DNA of 64,000 nucleotides from Elusimicrobiota bacterium (GTDB lineage: Bacteria; CG03; SLGR01), in NCBI GenBank assembly GCA_003553445.1, contig PWEK01000012.1, forward strand, positions 1-64,000, read 5' to 3'. A model generated the notes under the pieces. It was not told the origin of the DNA and searched no databases. It saw only the letters and a list, made by a program, of their open reading frames with translations. The number at the start of each line of letters is the position of its first letter. The stretch's first letter is position 1. Positions 47,455 to 56,011 of this stretch are shown here, piece after piece. A program made the translations under genes and the position numbers.

Positions 47455-48711
47455 ATGAAAGGTAATCTTAAACTGGCTCTGAAAAACATTTCCCGACACA
47501 GGCTCAGAACCGCAGTTTCCATCTCCGCAGTAATTTTATCTGTAGCAGTTGTCGTATTTGCCAGGGGGTGGGTCAACGGGGTTATCCATAATGTCAGCGA
47601 ATCCTACTTTCACTACCAGACAGGTCATATAAGAATAATAGATGAAGACTACCAGAGGCGGGAGAGGGTTCTTTCCCTGCGCTACCCGGTTACGGGTATA
47701 AACAGGGAAGACGTTTCAGAAACGGCAACAGCCTTAAAAGGGATTGAAGGCATAGATTTAGCCCTGCCGCGCATTAAATTCGGAGCCATGGCAAGCACGG
47801 ATGATGAATTAATCACACTAATGGGCTGGGGAGTGGACCCTGAAAAGGAAAAGAAATTCACCTCAATAGAAAACAAAATTGACAGAGGAAGGATGATAAG
47901 GGACGGAAAACAGGAAATTCTTATAGGATACAGGCTTTTAGATGATCTCGGTATCACTGTGGGAGACCGTATTACGCTGATATTCAACACCGCCTACGGC
48001 TCAATCCAGGGAAGAACTTTAGTTGTAGCAGGCCGAATCAAAAGCACCCTTAAGCCTCTTAATGAAAAAATATTTTACCTGCCGCTGGACATCGCTCAGA
48101 ATATGCTTCATATGGAAGGGCGGGCCACAGAAATTGTCATTGCCACCTCTTCAATAAACAAGACCGGGCAGTTAACAGCTGAAATCTCTTCTTTTCTAGC
48201 GCAAAATTATCCCGAAAACAACTATAAAGCAATACCCTGGTATGAATCCGGAACAATGGTGGAATCGATATTTCTCATCCGATACATTTACAATTTTATT
48301 TACATTTTCATAATCGGCCTGGCATCTTTTATTGTAGTCAACACTATGATAATGGTAGTTTCCGAAAGAACCGGTGAAATCGGAATGATGAAAGCCATGG
48401 GAATGAAGAAAAGCCAGATAATGAACCTTTTTCTTTCAGAGGCAGCCCTGAAAGGCGGCATTGGAAGTTTCGCAGGCGCTCTCCTGGGGGGAGCTATCAC
48501 CTCATACTTATCGGTAAAAGGAATAGTTCTCGGAGATGAAGGCCTTCTTGGCGAAGAAATACTTATGGGGTCTGTTATTTACCCGGTTTTCTCTTATTCC
48601 AATATGATTTTCGGTTTTATCCTGGGCTCAATCATAGTAACTGCCGCAGGATATTTTCCCGCAAAAAAAGCCGCAAAACTCACCCCTACAGAAGCGCTCA
48701 GGGAATTTTAA
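47455..48711 (+). CDS. FtsX-like (MacB/LolC-type) ABC transporter permease
   Basis: LALKNISRHRLRTAVSISAVILSVAVVV, SERTGEIGMMKAMGMKKSQIMNLFLSEAALKG, PAKKAAKLTPTEALRE. Confidence 0.88.
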   Translation: MKGNLKLALKNISRHRLRTAVSISAVILSVAVVVFARGWVNGVIHNVSESYFHYQTGHIRIIDEDYQRRERVLSLRYPVTGINREDVSETATALKGIEGIDLALPRIKFGAMASTDDELITLMGWGVDPEKEKKFTSIENKIDRGRMIRDGKQEILIGYRLLDDLGITVGDRITLIFNTAYGSIQGRTLVVAGRIKSTLKPLNEKIFYLPLDIAQNMLHMEGRATEIVIATSSINKTGQLTAEISSFLAQNYPENNYKAIPWYESGTMVESIFLIRYIYNFIYIFIIGLASFIVVNTMIMVVSERTGEIGMMKAMGMKKSQIMNLFLSEAALKGGIGSFAGALLGGAITSYLSVKGIVLGDEGLLGEEILMGSVIYPVFSYSNMIFGFILGSIIVTAAGYFPAKKAAKLTPTEALREF

Positions 48712-49565
48712 CTTCCCAGAAGTCTTGCAAGATCAACCCTCAGTCCCATTGTAAGCGAACCGTAGTTGCCCCAGTTATCTATATTTTTATTCTTCACATC
48801 CGCTCCGCCGCCAAGAAGCCGGCCCCCGAAAACCAGTTCGGTAGAGGAAGAAACAGGCAGCCCCACAGACACCCTCAGGTCATAAATGGCGCCTTCGACC
48901 GTATCGCTTAGCAATCCGAAGGTGGAAAACCCGTCGCCCTCCAGCTGCAGCCACATCCCGCTGTTGCAGGGTTCGTAACGCAATCTGCCCTTTAAAGCAA
49001 AAACAACACCTATATCATTTTCACTTTCGTATTTATCTCCCCCCACTTCCTTGAAAGAGACCTCTGCATTTCTTATCTGAACAGAACCCCCTAAATCAGC
49101 GTTTGTTTTATCACCGGGCATTACTCTGTAGATATAACTTACGCGGTAGCCGTCAAATAGATAACGGTGGTTTACCAGTGTCCCCCGGCTGAACTGAGTT
49201 CCCCTGAAAGTAATATCCTTATCCAGATTTACAACCGTTGAAACATCAAAAGGGGCATACAGAAATATCAGCCGGTGACGCTGTAGAAAGCCTATCTCCA
49301 TGGATGCCCTCCTGGAAAGAACCAGATTTCTCTGCTGTCCGACATCATCGGCGCTGTATTCTGTTCCGTCTTCCCCGTACCTGCCGTCATTTTGAAAAAT
49401 ATAAAGAGGCCCCGTCTCGTACTCAAAAGTGGAATCATCAAAGACAGTAAACAGGCTCTCATACTCTTGCTGCTGAAATAAACCCTGGGAGAAAACCGGC
49501 TTCGCCCCTGAAAGAAAAAACACCCCTATTACCGTTATAGCCAGAAAGTATTTAGATATTTTCAT
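48708..49565 (-). CDS. Exported protein of unknown function, beta-barrel-like
   Basis: Signal peptide MKISKYFLAITVIGVFFLSGAKPVFS; repeated amphipathic strands. Confidence 0.5.
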   Translation of the reverse strand: MKISKYFLAITVIGVFFLSGAKPVFSQGLFQQQEYESLFTVFDDSTFEYETGPLYIFQNDGRYGEDGTEYSADDVGQQRNLVLSRRASMEIGFLQRHRLIFLYAPFDVSTVVNLDKDITFRGTQFSRGTLVNHRYLFDGYRVSYIYRVMPGDKTNADLGGSVQIRNAEVSFKEVGGDKYESENDIGVVFALKGRLRYEPCNSGMWLQLEGDGFSTFGLLSDTVEGAIYDLRVSVGLPVSSSTELVFGGRLLGGGADVKNKNIDNWGNYGSLTMGLRVDLARLLGS

Positions 49566-49654
49566 ATATTTCTCTTGATTACATAAACAACAAATAAGAT
49601 TATATTTCTTTTTTCACAACATTGTCAAATAAAAAATATCCTTTTAACCAAAGC

Positions 49655-49687
49655 TTCACATACGCTTATTTATTAATATAATATAAT
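49655..49687 (+). promoter_or_regulatory. Promoter for 49694 gene (predicted leaderless or near-leaderless)
   Basis: TTCACA (49655-49660); overlapping -10 choices TAATAT (49679-49684) / TATAAT (49682-49687); ATG at 49694. Confidence 0.4.
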
Positions 49688-49693
49688 AAATAA

Positions 49694-50383
49694 ATGAATG
49701 AACAAAGAAAAGAAATACCTTTTATAATAACCATATCCTATCTGGCCGCTTTTCTAATAATACGCCTGGGTGTATACATAGCCGGTTCGGCAGAAAGTGA
49801 ATTCGCCCAGGCCGCAAAGGCGGGGATCATGCCGGATGCGTCATTCTACATCGGAAGCAACATTATACTCTTCGGATACCACATACATCATTTTTATTTC
49901 GGCGTTCTACTAATGGGGGTAGCCGGCTGGCTATCCCTTACAGCCAGCAGGCGATTCTCCGTAAAGCAGCTTGCGGTTATTTACGGCGCGGGCCTCGGTC
50001 TCTTTTTTGACGAGATAGGGCTTCTACTTACCTGGGGGGATTACTACAGCAGCCTTTCCTATCTTTTAAGCCTTCTTCTGGCAGGAATATTTCTAAACAT
50101 TATCTTTTTCAGCGGTTTCTGGGAAAGCGTAAAGGAGAATCTCTCATCATCCCGCCCGCGCACCATCGTAAGCAATATGCTGGTAAAACATACTACATTT
50201 ATTAAATTTGCCGATTTCATAAGCGAAAAGACCGGCAAAACCGAAAAAACAAGCCTCATATTCACAGGATTGCTATACTTAGTTATAGCGGCTATAATAG
50301 TTGCAGTGCCCCAGACGCTAAGATACTGGGTTTCGCTTATATTCATCATACAGGGAATAGATTATTTCATAAAGTTTTTTTAG
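49694..50383 (+). CDS. Polytopic membrane protein of unknown function
   Basis: About six TM segments; C-terminal module resembles the adjacent 64-aa protein. Confidence 0.65.
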   Translation: MNEQRKEIPFIITISYLAAFLIIRLGVYIAGSAESEFAQAAKAGIMPDASFYIGSNIILFGYHIHHFYFGVLLMGVAGWLSLTASRRFSVKQLAVIYGAGLGLFFDEIGLLLTWGDYYSSLSYLLSLLLAGIFLNIIFFSGFWESVKENLSSSRPRTIVSNMLVKHTTFIKFADFISEKTGKTEKTSLIFTGLLYLVIAAIIVAVPQTLRYWVSLIFIIQGIDYFIKFF

Positions 50384-50402
50384 TAACCAAGGGGAGAGGA
50401 CA

Positions 50403-50597
50403 ATGAAAAAGCATGAAAGGTTCAGTTTTTTATTTACGGGCGCCGCTTATGCAGCAGCGGGAATACTTATTCTGCTCAGGCCAAAGTTCCTTTACTACTG
50501 GATAGCCGGCATTTTTTTCATACAGGGCATTGTATCCATAGTAAGGGCTTTCACGGATTCAGAAGATAAAAAAGCAAAGGCAGGAGAAAAAGCATGA
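50403..50597 (+). CDS. Small two-TM membrane protein
   Basis: MKKHERFSFLFTGAAYAAAGILILLRPKFLYYWIAGIFFIQGIVSIVRAF; GGGGAGAGG upstream. Confidence 0.65.
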   Translation: MKKHERFSFLFTGAAYAAAGILILLRPKFLYYWIAGIFFIQGIVSIVRAFTDSEDKKAKAGEKA

Positions 50598-51010
50598 ATA
50601 AAAATATTCTCATATCCATAATAACGGTTATCATAATAGCCGCCGCTGTAATTGCCGCGTTAAAGTTAATTGATGCGCCACCGACCCCTGAAGAGTTAAA
50701 GGAAGAAGCCGCCGAAGAAGCCCAAAGCTGGATTGAAAACAATTCCCCCACTTACAAATTTGATGGCATGAACCTTGAACTGACTGAAATAACCGAAGTC
50801 GACAACGGCAAATTTATAGCAGTCTTTGAGTTTGACTCCCGCCAGGCGGGATACGGGGACAGAACCGGGCAGATGCTTGCGCAGGTCATCACGCCTCACG
50901 AGATTGTTATCTCTATAGAAACTGCCCGGGAGACCGGAGAATGGAAAATAACAAGCGCTGTAACAGACGGCGTATATGACGAAAAAGCCGCTGAACGACT
51001 TGACGAATAA
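50594..51010 (+). CDS. Single-TM anchored protein of unknown function
   Basis: N-terminal TM, start overlaps the upstream stop (ATGA); operon with the two membrane genes. Confidence 0.55.
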   Translation: MNKNILISIITVIIIAAAVIAALKLIDAPPTPEELKEEAAEEAQSWIENNSPTYKFDGMNLELTEITEVDNGKFIAVFEFDSRQAGYGDRTGQMLAQVITPHEIVISIETARETGEWKITSAVTDGVYDEKAAERLDE

Positions 51011-51150
51011 AAAAGTATGTGAATAAAACTTTGCAAACAGAAAATCTAATTGTAAAATAAGGATATAGAAAAAAAGCATTTAAAAACAACGCGGTTTTCA
51101 GCCGCTTAAAAGAATATATAGGAAAACAAAGTCTTTAAAGGAGGCTCTTT

Positions 51151-52725
51151 ATGAAGAAAAGTTTGATTATTGCAGCAGTTTTTATGCTGTCTTTTACTGC
51201 AATCTTAAAAGCACAGCAGGTATCGGGAGTATCAAGGAGAATGCAGGGGATAAACCCTCAACTTGTAGGAGTGGTATCGGATGAGTATTCCGACTTCATG
51301 CTGATAAACACAGCCAACATCCTTGACATTGACGGCTACAGGGTTTATACGCAGCTTTCCAATCTTGGAATAGAAGGCAGCGACACAGCCCTTTCGGGAG
51401 ATGCCGCAGACAACGACTTTCTGCTGGGAGGAGTAATGCCGATGGAGTTCGGCAAGCTGGGAGGCTTTTTAATTAACCATATAGGAAGAGCAGATGCACC
51501 CATATATTACTATGACCCATCTGAAGGAAATATTCTTGACAGCGGACATTCTGGGGAATTTGAAACCATAGTAAAAAATGGTATAGATACGGAAGAATCT
51601 GGAGAAGCATATTTAAATGAAAACGAAATAATTGTAGATGCTCTTCTTGGCATGAAAAGACTTGATTTTGGACATCTTGGATTTCGACTCAGCTACAAAC
51701 AATTACTAGAAGATGGTCTCAGCTCAAAATATTCTTTCACGTCTAGAGATGAAGAAGGATCTCTTCTGTCAGACATAGATGACGAAAATGAGGCAAAAAG
51801 AAAAAACACAAATATAACTGTAACTCCTTCCTTTCGCACATTGATTGATGAAACAGTGATAGGCGCTATCTTGGGTGTTTCGCTTGTAACAGAATTGGAC
51901 ACAGATGAAAGGATCTCTTCATTTAGAGCATCCGCAGACAACGAAAATTACGAAGATTACTATGAACATAACACTATCATAGATAGCGAAACAGAACTGA
52001 GCGGATTGGGTATAAATATTGGAGGCGGCTTGCTACATCCCCTAACAGAGAACATCAATCTACGAGGATTTGCGACCCTTGGAATAACGAACCTATCTGG
52101 AGATGAAGCAGAATATTTTGAAGAAGAAATGATTCAAGGAACCACAGATCCGGAAATTGTAAAATACTCAGAATTGTCAAAACAAGAAATAGATGAAAAC
52201 ATAATGGATATTTCTATCATATCGGGAATAGAAAAACAAATATCTGAGAAACTCATGTTGGGAGCTGGAATTCATTTCCACCGTAATACAAAAACAACAG
52301 AAATGGAAGAAAAACGAACGAAAACCGATGATGACGGAGTTATAACATATGATACAATGACCACAGATATGGAAAGAAAGATATCTATAACTAACTTTTC
52401 CTTACCTATCGGACTCGAATGGCAGGCAACTGAATGGATGAAAGCAAGAATGGGCGCTTCATACGTGATAAATTCATATAGCCGAACGGATAAATATGAA
52501 ACCACATTTTATGAAGATAATACTGAAGAAGCGGAAAAAGAAGATGACACAATTAAAGCAGAAGAAACCAGACCGGTGATTGTTACAGACAACGTAGCAT
52601 TCTTTTCCGGTCTCGGCTTTAGCGTAACAGAAAACCTGGATATTGATGTAACCGGCATGTTTGATAACGGAGCAAGCATCCTGGAGCTGGGGAACTGGGA
52701 GCTTTCGGCCACTTTGAAGTTCTAA
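51151..52725 (+). CDS. Outer-membrane beta-barrel-like protein of unknown function
   Basis: Signal peptide ending LKAQQ; alternating strand pattern; C-terminal LELGNWELSATLKF; SD AAGGAGGC. Confidence 0.65.
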   Translation: MKKSLIIAAVFMLSFTAILKAQQVSGVSRRMQGINPQLVGVVSDEYSDFMLINTANILDIDGYRVYTQLSNLGIEGSDTALSGDAADNDFLLGGVMPMEFGKLGGFLINHIGRADAPIYYYDPSEGNILDSGHSGEFETIVKNGIDTEESGEAYLNENEIIVDALLGMKRLDFGHLGFRLSYKQLLEDGLSSKYSFTSRDEEGSLLSDIDDENEAKRKNTNITVTPSFRTLIDETVIGAILGVSLVTELDTDERISSFRASADNENYEDYYEHNTIIDSETELSGLGINIGGGLLHPLTENINLRGFATLGITNLSGDEAEYFEEEMIQGTTDPEIVKYSELSKQEIDENIMDISIISGIEKQISEKLMLGAGIHFHRNTKTTEMEEKRTKTDDDGVITYDTMTTDMERKISITNFSLPIGLEWQATEWMKARMGASYVINSYSRTDKYETTFYEDNTEEAEKEDDTIKAEETRPVIVTDNVAFFSGLGFSVTENLDIDVTGMFDNGASILELGNWELSATLKF

Positions 52726-52742
52726 AAGATTAACTCACCATT

Positions 52743-52780
52743 AAACTCCCTCTTCGGCATAAGCCGGAGGGGGAGTTTTT
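52743..52780 (+). terminator. Intrinsic terminator
   Basis: AAACTCCC...CGGC-ATAA-GCCG...GGGAGTTTTT. Confidence 0.8.
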
Positions 52781-52803
52781 CTTTAAGTTCAGGTAGATAA
52801 AAA

Positions 52804-52831
52804 TTGACCGGCGTTTGAAATAACATATAAT
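52804..52831 (+). promoter_or_regulatory. Promoter for the kamA operon
   Basis: TTGACC (52804-52809), 16 bp, TATAAT (52826-52831). Confidence 0.6.
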
Positions 52832-52837
52832 AAAACA

Positions 52838-52873
52838 ATGAAAAGAAAAGGAAAAAAACATGTGCGCTTATGA
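52838..52873 (+). other. Candidate leaderless u[14 protein letters not shown] overlapping the kamA start
   Basis: ATG lies at the predicted transcription start; 11 codons, 4 Lys and 2 Arg; the kamA SD (AAAGGA) and ATG lie inside it; TGA at 52871-52873. Confidence 0.35.
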
Positions 52874-54155
52874 ATTGACCGAAGATTCAATGTACAATGA
52901 CGGGAATAAGCCCCCGGAGTGGAAAGATTATAAGTGGCACCTGAAGCACAGTATAACTACTGTTGAGACCTTTGAGAAGGCAACGGGAATTAAGCTTAAG
53001 AATAAACAGGAGATAAAAAAAACCCTGGAAAAATTTCCCCTTTCAATAACCCCCTATTATCTTTCCCTGGTAGATAAGGAAAATTATGAAGTGGACCCTA
53101 TATATAAACAGGCCTTCCCCGATCCCAGGGAGCTCAGGGTTGCCCGAAACGACATGTCCGATCCGCTTCATGAAGATTCTGACAGCGTGGTTGAGGGAAT
53201 AACACACCGCTATCCCGACAGGGTTTTATTTACGGTCAGCAACAAATGCTCCATGTACTGCAGGCACTGCACAAGAAAAAGGAAGGTCGGAGACAGGGAC
53301 TATATTCCTTCAAAGAAAACCATTGAAAAGGGAATAAGATATATTGAAAAAACCCCCGAAGTCAGGGACGTGCTTCTATCCGGGGGAGATCCCCTTCTCC
53401 TATCCGATGAATACCTGGACTGGATACTTTCACGGATAAAAAAGATACCTCACGTTGAGGTTATAAGAATCGGAACAAGAATCCCGGCAGTCCTTCCTTT
53501 CCGTATAACCGATGAACTTGTAACAGTATTGAAAAAACATCAACCACTGTGGATAAACACTCATTTTAATCACCCGAGAGAACTGACGGATTCTGCAAAG
53601 GAGGTTCTCAACAGGCTTGCAGATGCCGGCTTTCCGCTCGGAAACCAGGCGGTGCTCCTGGCAGGGGTAAATGACTGTCCGAGGATAATAAAAAGCCTTA
53701 TGCAGAAACTTGTTCAAAACAGGGTGCGGCCCTACTACCTCTATCAGTGCGACCTCAGCAAGGGGCTTTCTCATTTCAGAACCACAATCAGTAAGGGAAT
53801 AGAAATAATAGAACATATGAGAGGCCACACCAGCGGATTTGCAGTCCCCACCTATGTGATAGACGCACCCGGAGGTGGCGGTAAAATCCCGGTTGGTCCT
53901 AACTACCTGATATCGTGGGCAACAAATAAGGTTGTACTAAGAAATTATGAAGGGGTGATTACAACTTATAAAGAACCCGATTCCTACGAGCCTGTATTCT
54001 GCGATAGAAAATGCAGAGACTGCAAACTTCAACTAAACCTTGAAAAGGCTAAGGAAGAAGAAACTCTTGGCCTGGTTAAGCTCCTTTCTCACTATGATGA
54101 AACTTACTCGCTCACCCCGCAAGACAACACCAGAAGTAAAAGAAACAAGGGGTAA
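52860..54155 (+). CDS. kamA: Lysine 2,3-aminomutase
   Basis: Radical [37 protein letters not shown] and [17 protein letters not shown] retain the two Asp-containing motifs associated with lysine (rather than glutamate) specificity; CDRKCRDC C-terminal cysteines. Confidence 0.92.
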   Translation: MCAYELTEDSMYNDGNKPPEWKDYKWHLKHSITTVETFEKATGIKLKNKQEIKKTLEKFPLSITPYYLSLVDKENYEVDPIYKQAFPDPRELRVARNDMSDPLHEDSDSVVEGITHRYPDRVLFTVSNKCSMYCRHCTRKRKVGDRDYIPSKKTIEKGIRYIEKTPEVRDVLLSGGDPLLLSDEYLDWILSRIKKIPHVEVIRIGTRIPAVLPFRITDELVTVLKKHQPLWINTHFNHPRELTDSAKEVLNRLADAGFPLGNQAVLLAGVNDCPRIIKSLMQKLVQNRVRPYYLYQCDLSKGLSHFRTTISKGIEIIEHMRGHTSGFAVPTYVIDAPGGGGKIPVGPNYLISWATNKVVLRNYEGVITTYKEPDSYEPVFCDRKCRDCKLQLNLEKAKEEETLGLVKLLSHYDETYSLTPQDNTRSKRNKG

Positions 54156-54157
54156 AA

Positions 54158-55519
54158 ATCAATATCTACAGCACAAAATCTGAATACCCGTCACGGATAC
54201 TTGTAGTGGGAAGCTGGGCAAAAGAACAGGTTACTGCAGAGAACATTAAGAAAAACCCCGGAATAAAGGTTTACTCTTATATGGATACTGAAAACCCGGG
54301 TATCATATCGCTCGTTGACGGATATAAAAAAGGAAGCCTTACTGATATCGAATCAATTACCGAATACGCAAAGCGCATTTCATGTGAACTGGCAGTAATA
54401 ACAACCGCATCCCCGCTTTCAAAAGGCCTGGTGGATAAACTTGAGCATGAGGGTATCGCGGCATTCGGACCCTGCAAAGAAGCTTCCAAACTTGAATCAA
54501 ATAAAGCCTATGCAAGAAACTTAATGAAAAAGCATAACATTGACGGACTTCCTGAATTCGTCTCTTTCCAGAGCAAAGACAAGGCAGTTAAATACGCAGA
54601 AGAAATGAACTGGCAGGTAGCCGTAAAACCCGCAGGGCTCACAGAGGGTCTCGGAGTAAAGGTTGCAGGAGAGCAGCTTAGCGGCAGGAAGGAAATAATC
54701 AATTACATAGAAGAAATCCTAAGTGATAAAAAAGGCTGCAGCTCGACTGCGGTTATAGAGGAAAAAATTCAAGGCGAAGAGTTTGTCATACAGTCTTTTG
54801 TAAACGACCTGACAGTAATCCCTGTCAGAGCCGTGCAGGATTTTAAAAAGCTTCTCCCCGGAGACAGGGGTCCAAATACCGCCAGCATGGGCTCCTATTC
54901 CACAAAAAACAGGCTTCTGCCTTTTTTAAGCAAAGAGGATTATGAAAAAGGCGTAGATATCATAAAAAATACTGTCAGAGCCTTCAGGAAAGAAACGGGA
55001 AAACTCTGCAGAGGCATTTTATACGGGCAATTTATGCTCACTGACAGGGGGGTAAAGCTGATTGAGTATAACTTCCGCCCGGGAGACCCCGAATGGATGA
55101 ATACCGTTTCAGTACTGAATCAAAATATTGCCGAAATCATCACCGATATTATGAAAAATAAAACCCCGGTTATCACAATGCAGCCCCATGCAACCGTATG
55201 CAAATATATAGTCCCCGAAGGATACCCTCAAAAGCTCTATCAGAAACTTGATATAGAGATTCCGGAAGAAGAGATAAGAAATTCAGGAGTAGACATATAC
55301 TACAGCTGCGGTAGAAGCGACTCCGGGAGACTTATACCCGGCAGCGAAAGGGGGGTGGCATTCATCGCAAAAGATGAAACTGTTCCCCTGGCCTGCAAAA
55401 AAGTAGATTCTGCCATATCAAAAGTAAAAGGAAACTTTTTTTACAGAAAAGATATAGGAACCGAAAAGATGATTAGAAAAAAATCAACACTGAAAAAGCA
55501 TTACGGAGGAAAAAATTAA
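54158..55519 (+). CDS. PurD-like ATP-grasp ligase paralogue; proposed ATC start (first ATG/GTG/TTG-type start is GTG 54206)
   Basis: SRILVVGSWAKEQVTAENIKKNP (starts before GTG 54206), ATP-grasp motifs VKPAGLTEGLGVKV, VIEEKIQGEEF, GDRGPNTASMGSYS, LIEYNFRPGDPE. Confidence 0.78.
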   Translation: MNIYSTKSEYPSRILVVGSWAKEQVTAENIKKNPGIKVYSYMDTENPGIISLVDGYKKGSLTDIESITEYAKRISCELAVITTASPLSKGLVDKLEHEGIAAFGPCKEASKLESNKAYARNLMKKHNIDGLPEFVSFQSKDKAVKYAEEMNWQVAVKPAGLTEGLGVKVAGEQLSGRKEIINYIEEILSDKKGCSSTAVIEEKIQGEEFVIQSFVNDLTVIPVRAVQDFKKLLPGDRGPNTASMGSYSTKNRLLPFLSKEDYEKGVDIIKNTVRAFRKETGKLCRGILYGQFMLTDRGVKLIEYNFRPGDPEWMNTVSVLNQNIAEIITDIMKNKTPVITMQPHATVCKYIVPEGYPQKLYQKLDIEIPEEEIRNSGVDIYYSCGRSDSGRLIPGSERGVAFIAKDETVPLACKKVDSAISKVKGNFFYRKDIGTEKMIRKKSTLKKHYGGKN

Positions 55520-55997
55520 GCTAAGAGTAAGCAGAGAAGATGACTTCACACGCATTCACAGTTTCGTAGAAAACTGTGAAACCCTGGAAAACTACCCACT
55601 GCATGTTTATAAAATCATACTCAGATATTTTTCTCAAACCTGCATTATTGCCGAAGATGACGGTCGGTTAATAGGTTTTGTAACCGGTTTTTTCTCTCAA
55701 AATCAGAAGAATAAATTTTTTATCTGGCAGATCGGGGTTCACCCTGAAACAAGGGGAAAAGGAATAGCCTCATTAATGCTGGATAAACTTCAAAAAATTC
55801 TACAGAAAAAACAATGCTCCCTTATAGAGCTAACAGTATCTCCCAAGAACACTCCTTCCCGAAAGCTTTTTGAAAAAAACGGGTTTAAAAACAAAAGCGG
55901 CGTAACCGGCAGCATTACAAAAATAGATGAATTAATATGCGCAAAAGATTATTACGGACCCGGGCGAGACTTCATTATATTCCACAAAAAAATATAA
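55515..55997 (+). CDS. EctA-like GNAT N-acetyltransferase; proposed ATT start
   Basis: Open frame from ATT 55515 (GGAGG 5 nt upstream): IKLRVSREDDFTRIHSFVENCETLENYPLHVYKIILRYFSQTCIIAEDDGRLIGFVTGFFSQNQKNKFFIWQIGVHPETRGKGIASLMLDKLQ...LTVSPKNTPSRKLFEKNGF. The ORF track lists only the C-terminal part (55776-55997). Confidence 0.8.
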   Translation: MKLRVSREDDFTRIHSFVENCETLENYPLHVYKIILRYFSQTCIIAEDDGRLIGFVTGFFSQNQKNKFFIWQIGVHPETRGKGIASLMLDKLQKILQKKQCSLIELTVSPKNTPSRKLFEKNGFKNKSGVTGSITKIDELICAKDYYGPGRDFIIFHKKI

Positions 55998-56011
55998 ACT
56001 GCCTGACTTAA

